Source of the DNA: Gryganskiella cystojenkinii
Lineage: Eukaryota > Mortierellomycota > Mortierellomycetes > Mortierellales > Mortierellaceae
Assembly (NCBI GenBank): GCA_015852425.1
Contig: JAAAIG010000073.1
Location: forward strand, 42,298-71,646
Length of the DNA: 29,349 nt
Direction: 5' to 3'
Of this stretch, positions 1-8,825 are shown one piece after another. The notes under the pieces are model-generated. The model was not told the DNA's origin and ran no database searches. It saw only the letters and a program-made list of their open reading frames with translations. Made by a program: the position numbers and the translations under genes. Position 1 is the first letter of the stretch. Every line of letters begins with the position of its first letter.

Positions 1-49
1 GAATGGTTTCAAGTACGATGAACGCAAACATGAAGGTCGTTGAGATGGA
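1..49 (-). CDS. possible internal exon of an unidentified gene, cut by the left edge
   Basis: On the minus strand the first 49 bases form an open stretch reading SISTTFMFAFIVLETI, a hydrophobic, membrane-segment-like peptide. Just upstream on that strand (positions 50-85) is what looks like an intron 3' end: a GCTGAC branch-like motif, a T-rich tract and a TCAG acceptor. An in-frame ATG at 58-56 gives the alternative that this is a first exon starting MGQ. I do not recognise the family, and most of the gene would lie outside the window. The call rests only on splice-like context and hydrophobicity. Confidence 0.25.
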
Positions 50-460
50 CTGACCCATGCAAGAAGGAAAAAAACAACGTCAGCTGGGACAGAAAAGGCG
101 ACCAAGAGAGAAAAGAAAAAGTACAAAAATAAACAGAAAAGATTTCACGCCCAGATTCCTTCTTTCCTTCTTTCGTCTTCACCCACAATTCGCTATCTTA
201 TCCCTCGTGGACTATGTAAACCTCAAAAAAGAAAAAGAAAAAAAATAAATGAAGTGAGGGGACAAAAGATAAATGAGCCAGAAACGAAGCGAACGAGAAG
301 CTATCCGCGAGGTAGATGAGCTGAAATGAAAACTCGCCGTTCTAGTCTCTACTTTAAAAAAAAGGGTGCGTGTATACTTCAGAAAGTAGACGAAACATAT
401 CGAAACATAGACGTCCGTAAACTTGCCATGCCTTTCTTTATTTTGGCGGGTCCGCGCAGA

Positions 461-481
461 GTAAGCTTTCTAAAAGCTTAC
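461..481. repeat. perfect inverted repeat, 9-bp arms, 3-bp spacer
   Basis: GTAAGCTTT at 461-469, spacer CTA, then AAAGCTTAC at 473-481. The arms are exact reverse complements. It lies in non-coding DNA about 400 bp upstream of the possible minus-strand exon at the left edge. It could be a protein-binding dyad or an RNA hairpin; nothing in the sequence decides which. Confidence 0.7.
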
Positions 482-1723
482 CAAAACAGAGAGAGAACCA
501 GATTTCTCGGGTTTTTCATTCGGAAAAGACAAGGTTTTCGTATTCTGCAATGTTTGTTAACAATACAGGTGAGATCATCCTCTGCTCCTGAAGAGCCGGC
601 TTTTCTGTTGCCGAGCACAAAGGTCACCTGAACTCTGTGTCCTTGCTCTCACTCCCAAGACTTTTATTTCCTTCCTGGTTTTCCTCCTTGTCACCATCAT
701 TTTTTATTATTTTATTTTGCGATGAACAGGGAACACATATAGATGAAAGCGATTGGAAAAGTTACGGTGGACAAAAAATAATCCGCATTTTTCCTTTCTT
801 CTTTGCAGATGGTCTATGGAAGTCCAATGGGGTCAGGAGACACCTAAAAACTTGTCGCCCTGCGCCGAAGCTTCCATTGCGCGCATCCTCGAACGCAAAA
901 GAGGAGAGGAAAAAGAATAAAGAAAAAGTTGCTGTGAGATTTTTTGAGTCCAAAATGAACCATATCTTCCTTAGGGTCTAGATCCTACTGTCTTTTTTTT
1001 CGAAATTGGCGCCATCAGCGCAGGAATTAAAAGGTCGATCGCCTCCTCCACTTGTTTTTTTCGCTTACTGTATCGGTTTCTAAGATTGAGCTTGTTTGCG
1101 CAAAATAAATCTTGAGAGGTATCTCTCTCGCTAGCTCTCTGCCTCTCAGCGAGGGACTTTTACTCTTAAGGAGAAAATGTATCCATATTATACATTTTCG
1201 TACCTGTTGACAGTCATCCACACATCAGTCTCGAAAGGAGATGCAGGGGCTCAGGTCCCGTCAAGGTTAGTCCATCATCGTTTTCTTCAATCTCTCTGTC
1301 TCTTGTTCTTCACTGTCGTTGTTTGTGTCCAGCGGAGCAATTTCGCGAAGCGCATGAATTGGAAAGGCACGAGTAGAGCAAAATGACGACTGTCACAGGA
1401 ATAAACAAAAACGAAAGTGGACTCTCATGGTTTGTTCACCTTTCATTTGAGTCCAATATATAATATATTTATTTACTTCTTTGCCCTTGGAGATCAATCA
1501 AAATGGGGAAAGAATAGAGGCCAAGTCAGAGAGCGAAAGAGTAATATGAGTCAAAGAACTGAGCCGGGGACATGGCAGGAGGATGGAGGATGCCCCTGAC
1601 CAAGTTGGGGCAAGTTTTTGCTCACTGTTTTACGATTGTTCGCTTCAGTATTCTCTTTTTCTTTTCTTTTTTTTCAAAATGCGCAAAAAAGAAGACGGGG
1701 GGCAACACGAGTCGAGAAACTGA

Positions 1724-1735
1724 ATCATGCATGAT
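1724..1735. repeat. 12-bp perfect palindrome
   Basis: ATCATGCATGAT is self-complementary over its full length. Its CATGCATG core recurs at 1886-1893, and a longer imperfect dyad around ATGCAT (CTATTTATGCATGAATAG, one mismatch) is at 2341-2358. All are in the gene-poor left region. Confidence 0.6.
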
Positions 1736-2392
1736 CACTAAAGAGTCTGTGGATGACCTTACAAAATATTATCATTCACGGCATGCCAATGCAGGGAATC
1801 GAGAAACCTTTTTTTTTTTTTTTGTAAAGACAAAACAAAAGACTAAAGAAAAATCTTTTTTGAAAGGCCTCAGTGGAAGGGATCTCATGCATGAATCTTT
1901 TTCCTCCGACGCAAGCAGGGGCGAAGATGTGGAAGGGCGAATGACATGAGAGTGAGCGTTTCTTTCTCCAAGATCCTTTCCATGTCCCTAAAAAAGCGAA
2001 GAAAAAAAACAAGTTGTCATGATGCAGGAGCGCATGAACAACGGCGCAAGGATTAAAAGAAACCAAAAGAGAGAATAGATTAGAAAAAAGAAACGCGAGA
2101 CATCTTCAGATGCTTTGTGTTTTTGTTTGGAGAAGGCTCATCATGGCGGTAATGTCTTTCTTTGTCCTTCCTTTTCGATTTACGCCTTTCGCGCGCTATG
2201 CTCCATGCTGATTTGTTGTTTCAAGTTAGTCATCTTTTTCTCTTGACGAATGATAAGGTTGGACCCTTGAAGGTCAAGTAAGAAAAGGAACAGCCTCTGG
2301 ACTTGAACGAGTTGACAAGGAAAGGGCTGTGTGAATCATGCTATTTATGCATGAATAGCGAAAGTGCGCCGGGACGCAGAGAGAAAAAAAAG

Positions 2393-2408
2393 TGTACAGG
2401 ACTGTACA
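2393..2408. repeat. perfect inverted repeat TGTACAG-GA-CTGTACA
   Basis: Two exact 7-bp arms (2393-2399 and 2402-2408) are separated by GA, in non-coding DNA. The compact, symmetric architecture resembles a binding site for a dimeric regulator, but no factor can be named from sequence alone. Confidence 0.6.
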
Positions 2409-2776
2409 TACTTTTTTACCCTGAAAAAATAACGAACGACGATCAATACTGCCCTGAAAGTACGTTTTGCTGTGTCGAGGAAATAAAATATATTTTTTTA
2501 TAGATATTTATATTGGATTGATTTCGTGGCTCACGTCTCCCAACCCCAGGACACTGGAGAATAGTGCGCGGACAAAATACATGGCCGCTGAAAACTGTTC
2601 AACACATGCGGCAATATGCAATTCTGATGGCGAAAAAACGACCGTTGGTGTTCTCGCGGGATCGACCCAGGGATGACATTAGAGCCCTCATAGACTGAAA
2701 ATAATACGGTTCCACGCGAAGAGTCGCGTTCTATCTGCAAGAAACCACAAAGTTCCCCGCCCTTTGAAACCCTGAA

Positions 2777-2945
2777 GTGTCAAAAAAAAAAAAAAACAAA
2801 AAAAGGAGGCGCGATAACAAAAAAAACAAAAACAACAAAAAAAAATTAAAAAAAAGCAAAAAATGGTGGCGCGATTCCTCAAAAGACGCAACCGTCACAA
2901 AGAAATTCAGAGAAAAAAAAAGAAAAAAAATTGCTAAACAAGCTA
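2777..2945. repeat. A-rich low-complexity block containing a repeated GGCGCGAT element
   Basis: Long A runs are interrupted by two similar elements, GGAGGCGCGAT (about 2806-2816) and GGTGGCGCGAT (about 2866-2876). The block lies directly upstream of a TATA-like sequence at about 2953, so it may be a nucleosome-depleted upstream activating region. That reading is an inference. Confidence 0.45.
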
Positions 2946-2950
2946 AGCCA

Positions 2951-2962
2951 CATGCATATATA
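2951..2962 (+). promoter_or_regulatory. TATA-like element with downstream pyrimidine-rich tract
   Basis: CATGCATATATAAC is followed by a C/T-rich stretch (about 2990-3050) and then by a consensus-like GTAAGT splice donor at about 3061. This looks like promoter, 5' leader and first intron boundary for a plus-strand transcript, possibly the candidate small gene at 3434. An alternative leader could begin near TATAAT at about 3360. Confidence 0.35.
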
Positions 2963-3325
2963 ACCTCTCTGTTGTGATTTTCTATTCTGCTCAATGCCCT
3001 CTCCTTTCCTTCATCTCCCTACCACTCATTCCCTATTTCAAGATCTGAATCTCTTTGGTGGTAAGTGCTCACCTTTTGCTTTTCTTCTTACTTTGTTACC
3101 TTTCCTCATCCTTCTATGTCAACAACACAAGATGGTAGCTGAAAAAGAAAGAGATATCTACGAGTCGGACGCGTCATACGTCATTGTTCGCGCGTTTTTG
3201 TCTTCTTTTTTTCTTCGCTTCTCTTCCTCATCCTGTTGGCGAATCTCTCTTTTTTCTCTTTGGGCTTGTGAATGATGAACAACACTTTGTCTTCAATTTA
3301 TCTTATCGACCATGGTGAAAACTTT

Positions 3326-3347
3326 ACACTCCTTCGCTGAGGAGTGT
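3326..3347. repeat. hairpin with perfect 8-bp stem and 6-nt loop
   Basis: ACACTCCT (3326-3333), loop TCGCTG, AGGAGTGT (3340-3347). The arms are exact reverse complements. It falls inside the possible 5'-leader intron (3061-3430) of the candidate gene starting at 3434. It could act in RNA, or be chance. Confidence 0.55.
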
Positions 3348-3433
3348 CATACTAGCCAGTATAATCCACTGACCCACATCCCAAAAAAGTCAAAAGAGAT
3401 CCCTTTCCCTTTAACTCCTTTTTTGCGCAGAAA

Positions 3434-3892
3434 ATGACACGATCCCTGGAAGCGACAGTTTGCCTAACCCTGCTATCCATCTCTTTGTCATTTGTAGGTA
3501 CTTACCGTACAACTAAAGAAATGAAAAGTCTTGTCTGATCAAAGGCTCTTTTTTTCCGTAAGATGGTATGCAATCTCAACTCTTTCCTCCTCCCTTCTAC
3601 CTTCACTTCCTTTTATTTCGTTTTATTGAATGATGAAGATCTTTATTCGCAGTTTCCACCGAAAGGACCATGTTACAAGACCATCCACTGGCCTCTTCCA
3701 TTTCACCCTCCAACGAGGGAGAATGTCAGCGAAGCGATCAGAGAGCAGTATGCCATCGTCGAGTGCTGTGGATGTTTCTTTCCTGATGCTGGCTTTAACT
3801 TCCTTGGATGTCTGATCTTTAAAACGAAAAACCTTTCCTTCGCCCCTATTTTGTCTGCTGCACCTGTCGTTCAAAAAGAAATAGTCTTCTAA
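3434..3892 (+). CDS. candidate small secreted protein (speculative)
   Basis: An ATG at 3434 follows a good acceptor (TTTTTTGCGCAG) and opens with MTRSLEATVCLTLLSISLSF, which looks like a secretion signal peptide: a basic residue, a hydrophobic core and small residues. It ends at overlapping splice donors, GTAGGT (from 3494, phase 0) and GTACTT (from 3498, phase 1). A TTATTCGCAG acceptor at 3651-3652 leads to exon 2 at 3653. With the first donor the mature part begins FPPKGPCYKTIHW, is cysteine-bearing (a CCGC cluster) and runs to the stop near 3892, about 99 residues in all. With the second it ends at 3784-3786, giving a 65-residue protein. A third exon at 3924 is also possible (donor GTATGC at 3748, CTAAC branch site, TTTTAG acceptor). 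I recognise no family. The antisense strand is also open across 3623-3874, which weakens the call. Function is unknown; small secreted proteins are common in fungi. Confidence 0.3.
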
Positions 3893-4090
3893 CGACAGCT
3901 CTCGTTCTTTGTCAACGTTTTAGATGTCATGTGTTGTTTTTTATGATCTTTTGATATGTCGAACTTGCCCATGGATTGATTACAAAAAAGACAATAAAAA
4001 GGATGTTTCAAAAAATATTTATGCCAAGACGGCAATCTAAGTTTGTTTCGCGTTTTTTTTTTTTTTTTTGGTGCCCTTGATCGCCTGAAT

Positions 4091-5697
4091 CTATGCTGCT
4101 CCAGAGATCCCAAAGTTGGTTGCAAATTGAGCCATGACCATCTTGAACCCCCTGATCTTGTTGCACTGTTGCTTCAAGTTCTCTGCTTTTGGTTTGTTCC
4201 ACTGCAATGAGTTCATGAACGTGCTCGCGTACCGGAAACAGGCTTCTTCCTGAAAATTCTGGTACAATTTCCGGTTGTACTTGCGTTCCTGTTTCCTCGT
4301 CTCTTCTTTGTATGGGTGCGATTGATGAATAACAAAATCCTGGGGGAGGACCCAGTAATCGATCCCGGAGATGTAAATCTCGAACAAGCATGCCTATTGG
4401 AAAAAAATGATCATTAAGTGGCCGTTTTCCGAAACTAAGTATCGTAACCGATCAAGCTTAAACGCCAACAACATTAACGGTCATTCCTCTTACCGCCTTG
4501 TTGGCTCCGTATCCAACAAACCGTTCATCACACCAAGGCGTTCCCTCCTTCTTGAGAATCACATAGGGTTCATAAGAATGCTGGTAGGCCATGACCTTGT
4601 AAACAGAATTGGTTTGATACCATTGTTCATAATCCGTTGCGTTATGACCCTTGGGGAAGAAATCATGAAAGGTTGTAATTTTTTTATCCTGAACGAGTCG
4701 AATTAACGCCTCCTTGTTCTTGGGGAAAGTCGCAGAGTCGATCCCGTCCTCCTGTTCCACATATTCAAAAGCGGGTAAGACCACAGCAGCACCGGATCGC
4801 ATGACCTGTCGCGCCTCTGCATCCAGAGAAAGATGACGTTGAAGATTGGTGCAGATATGAAAGTCAACTATCGAGGAGAGGTGTCGATTAGTTGCAACAA
4901 AATGAAAATGTCCTCTTATGTTCCCTTTTTTTTTTTTTTTTTTTCGTTCTTCTCACCATCGAGCATCATGAAGTAGTTGGACCGAGCAAAAAACCGCGCA
5001 ACATTCCTCCACATATTAAACTGCCGATCAAACTTGTCCACGACCACGTGCACGTCTACAAACTCGCGCATATACGGGTTCGACTCGTACATGTCATGCA
5101 ACTTTGATAGGTTCTCATCCCTGTTCTCGTCATCGTTGATATGAATGCTGACGGATATCGGTCCTTGGTAGTTGGTAACAAGTTTGCTAAAGATCGGGTA
5201 CCGGTCAAACGTGATCAGGGTCGTAATCGTCACGGATTCCGGGTCAAAGTCTCGGACGGCCTTGAAGTAGTAAGGCAGGATCTTTGAGGGTTGCATGGTA
5301 TTCGCAAAGACCTTGTGCAGCACCGCATCTTCTTCGATCTCATGTTCTGGGTAGTTCTCGTTCACTAGATATTTTTTTAACAAAATAAAATAAGGACGTC
5401 TCTATAAAAACAAAAAACAAAAGGTGGTCGCATTCCAAGGAGTCCTAGGCTGATTGCGATTGTCCACTTAAACCTACTCTTCCATTTCATGATCTGTGGC
5501 GAATACATAATGTTTTCGACGTCGAACGTGGCTTGCCCTTGCTCTGTCATGGTCCTAGGTTTGATGGTCGGCTGTGGTTGTGATTCCTTGTACTGAAAAA
5601 AGAAGAACTGTATTGTGAAGAGGACTGAGCCTGCCATGTAGGCCAGGACCAGGTACCGAAGCAGTAGTGCTATTGTCGGTGGGATATCGGGTTTCAT
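4091..5697 (-). CDS. GT49 family (LARGE/B4GAT1-like) glycosyltransferase, type II membrane protein
   Basis: Four exons (5697-5478, 5364-4957, 4867-4494, 4393-4091) join in frame to 434 residues. Introns are 113, 89 and 100 bp with GT..AG ends. Residues about 10-35 are a hydrophobic signal anchor, so the enzyme should sit in the Golgi/ER membrane with a lumenal catalytic domain. The family markers seen are a metal/nucleotide-sugar DVD at 209-211 (context MMLDVDFHICT), a run of residues ending in VLPAFEYVE, PWCDERFVGYG at about 324-334, and the acceptor-side DFVIHQSHP at 353-361. Animal GT49 members transfer GlcA or extend matriglycan; the substrate here is unknown, with cell-wall or secreted glycans likely. 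The DVD is encoded across the second intron (D|V D). The start is the first ATG before the signal anchor. The GT49 assignment is firm on motifs; substrate and subfamily are not. Confidence 0.85.
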
Positions 5698-6909
5698 TTA
5701 TGTTTCTGTTGCTGCTTTGCTGTGATTAAGATTGAATGTGAAATTTGGGGTGAGAGGGAAACATGAAGGAAAAAAAAGTGGAATGAATGGAGAGGGAGAT
5801 GTTGTCAGCCACATGCTGTTTGGGGGTCGAAAGCAACAAAGTTCCTTGGCTCCTTTTTTTTCTTTGCGATATCATTAAGATCCCACTGCTTTGGGTTTGA
5901 AAGGAGCGCAATAAGGAGAGGAAGAGGGGGGAGAGTAGGGGGCTTGGAAGAGTGGCACTTTGTTTTTGTCGAGAAAACAGGAGTGAGTTTGTCCATTCTA
6001 CTCCTGTCCATTGCCCTGAATTGAATGGAGCGTGTCGCTGAATGGAGTGCATGGAAGGCGGAGGAGCATTGTCAATTCCGACAGAGCCCATTATTGTCGA
6101 CACACGGACCACAGTTTGGCAAAGCAAATAGTTTCGTGTTCGTGTTTGTGTGTTTCCTTTGCAAAGTCCGAACCAAAGACTTTCTTTGACATATCCATCC
6201 CGATCGCGAGCTGCTCTCTATCCTTCTCTGGCCTTCCTCTTGAAATATCGGCCCTCTGTCGTCCCATCGAACAGGAAGGAGATGGTCTCCTATCTCATTT
6301 GTCGATTTTGGCACTGTTTCGCCGCTTGCAGATCTGCGCCACACGTCGTCGAGGTCGGTGGACTGCAGTTGGAAGTTTTGAAGCTCTGTACGTATTTACT
6401 TCCACCTACATTTTGCACTCAAAGGATAGTGTCGATGTAGGGCTCTGTTTTTGTTGCAAGGTATGATAAGTTGAATAAAATGTCGCAGTGCTGAGGAAGG
6501 CGGAGAGTGGCACAATGATATGATCGATGTAAATATTGCGAAAGATGACAAGAGTAGAGATGAAAGATCGAGAACAAGGACGGGACGAAAGAGAAACCAG
6601 CTGAGCGAGCAAATAAAGTGCACGAGAGGAAAGTAAAGAAAGTAGGAGACGAGTTTGAAAACAAACAAAAATCGCAAAACCACTCTCCTGTTCACGCAAC
6701 ATCTTGCTATGCATACTCCAGCCCCTTAAATTTCCAGCAAAGCAACGTACAGCATGCTATGGGGATTTATTGGTTATCTTTTTTATTTTTGCAGAGCATC
6801 GTTCAAGAATGATGGAATGCAGAAAATGGACATGAACTATCGGGAGACTGAGCTATCGCTTTTGGCTGCAGATAGTTGCTGGTAGTGGTGAACAGGACGC
6901 CGGTGAAGG
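5698..6909. other. intergenic region upstream of the GT49 gene
   Basis: About 1.2 kb separates two minus-strand genes and should contain the GT49 promoter and the 3' flank of the next gene. It holds only overlapping short open frames. A more GC-rich part (about 6150-6360) is open on both strands. Its minus-strand frame (6344 to 6072), reading VWRRSASGETVPKSTNE and onward, follows an acceptor-like ACGTACAG and could be an exon. I could not link it to any gene. Confidence 0.4.
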
Positions 6910-8825
6910 TTACTGTGTGGGTTTTGGCTTCTTCTGCAAAGTCGTTGCCTCACCAATTCCACCCCGGCCCTTGTTACCCTTAACATCGTGTCCCATGTGA
7001 GTCAACACATCCGCGGCCATCCAAATAGAAAAGTCGGAATCCAAAGACGACGACGAGGATCTGCGCTTTCGACCATGGTTGGTCTTGCCAGTGGACAACA
7101 CAAACTTCTGTGCGTGTAGAACGGTCTCGTCTTCTCCCTCCTCAGCCTCATCCTCATCTTCGTGTTGAAACTCCATCTTGATGTCTTCTTCTTCATCCCG
7201 AAGACCAGAATCCGCTTCCATCTCCACAAAGTCCTTGGTCTCGGCATCGACTTGCAGAGGTGGCGTCACTCCCGCCGCAGGAGAACTCGATCCTTCAATA
7301 CCACGGCTTCCACTTCGTCCCGCCATGTAAACCGGACCTGTCATGGCTGTTGTAACCGGGACCGCGAGTCGACGGTACTTGGAATCACGTTTTGTCGTGA
7401 TGTTCAGTTGTTTACCCTGGAAACCCAGGTCTACACGTCGTCGACGCTTGACATTGTCCTTATTCTCTTCGGGTCGATCATCCAGCTTTGAAAGCGTGGA
7501 CGCCTGCTTCATGAACCTACCACTAGCATATCTCGCTTGACTACGATGGCGACGACGACTAGGAACAGTTTGACGATCTTTACCATTGCCATGACCACCA
7601 TCGCTAGTAATAGAAGAAACTGAAGAGGAAGTTGACGAGGTTGAGGCGGAACCCGATGGTGGAACACGTTTCGCGACCAAAGTCGCCTTTAAGAATTCGG
7701 GAAGCAACACAGGGTACTCCAGGACGCGAGCAAAAGCGATGACGGCAGTGTTATCGCTCGTGGAGTCGTAGTGGCCATCATGGACTTGACAGATTGGACT
7801 GAGATCGGAGACATCATGTGCGAGAGTGGACTGTGGAGGCTCATCATTGTCATGTTGCTGCCGTGAAAACAAAGACCAGCAGAGATTCTTGTTCATCGAA
7901 AGATGAGCGTCCGGGGACCGAGGACGCGCGGCATTTGAGGCAACGCCTCCGCTGCTTGAGCCAAGACAATGCGTGTGACAAAGGGTATCTTGTAGCATGT
8001 TAGACTTTGGGGAATATAATAAAAACAGCGTGGAAGTAATAATAAACAAAGCAAACACTGATTGTCGTACCTATCCTTTTCAGTGATCGTGGTCATCAAT
8101 ACTGTAGATTTTGCGGTGGAGTACCCCTCATCAATCGGTGAAAGCCATCCAGATCGTTGGCTGGACTCGAGCGGTCTCTTCTCCTTTTGATGCTTTGACA
8201 CAGTTAGCAAAGGGAAGTTTTTTTTTGTTCCACCAAAAGGCATCGTGAACCGGACACCAGTGGACTGATGGTGAGACTCGGTGGCCCGGTTGAACGATTT
8301 CATCGGCGCCTGGCTCTTGCGCTTATTGTTTTTGGTCGAGGTGAAGCGAAATGTCTGGTTTTGGGAGCCTCTGGTCAAAGTTCTTGCTTTTGCGGACGGT
8401 TCAGAGAGGGCCACATCAGAGGACAGAATGACCACATCTGACGACAACGATTCAGAGGCAAGACCTGGAGAGTTACCGCTTTCACCGCGAGCAATCTCAT
8501 CGTCTAACTTGTCCTCGAATGACCTTTTTGTCGAAAAAAGGCGATCATAAGTCGTTGTCGGCGAGACTGCAGACCTAGCCGGGAACAAACCGCTGTTTGC
8601 GCTATTCTCAGAGGAGTAGGAGTTGGAGAGCGAAGCCAGCGCCGCATGGGCGACCTCGGATGTGACCAGATTCTTGGCACTGAGCATCTGTATCTCGTTC
8701 TGTGTGAAGATATCTCGTCCGGAGGCCATCAAGGCTGGAACATTACGGAGGAGAACACGCACCGTCGTTTTACTCAGACTTAGGTTCGCAAAATGGTTGT
8801 TGGTGGTCGTTACCATGGTTTTCAT
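6910..8825 (-). CDS. hypothetical, largely disordered nuclear-type protein
   Basis: Two exons (8825-8071 and 7951-6910) join in frame to 598 residues. The intron is 119 bp, with a GTACG donor, a TCTAAC branch site and a CAG acceptor; an AAG acceptor 3 nt earlier would add one residue. I recognise no enzymatic domain. Composition is Ser/Thr/Arg/Lys rich and low complexity. Visible features are a basic cluster KRRRRV at about 420-425, a strongly acidic stretch at about 504-528, a second basic-serine cluster (GRKRRSSSSS) at about 545-554, and a short hydrophobic segment RVLEYPVLLPEFLKATL at about 327-343 that may be the only folded part. Two candidate nuclear localisation signals flanking an acidic patch suggest a chromatin or transcription-related role, which is inference only. 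The start at 8825 is the first ATG of a better-composed N-terminus (MKTMVTTTNNHF); the frame stays open upstream to 9077. M at 8816 is an alternative. Confidence 0.6.

Larger units (their letters stand above)
59..2945. other. gene-poor stretch, no gene recognised
   Basis: Nearly 2.9 kb holds only short, unrelated open frames on both strands, none with recognisable protein character, and frequent poly-A/poly-T runs. What stands out is short dyad symmetry: a 9-bp inverted repeat at 461-481, a 12-bp palindrome at 1724-1735, a 7-bp-arm dyad at 2393-2408, and an A-rich block at 2777-2945. Unspotted short exons or non-coding transcripts cannot be excluded. Confidence 0.5.

Noticed and set aside
3272..3340. 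C/D-box snoRNA-like ATGATGA...CTGA pair
   Set aside because: Spacing is right, but there is no terminal stem and no good D' box; the CTGA is part of the loop and stem of a separate hairpin.
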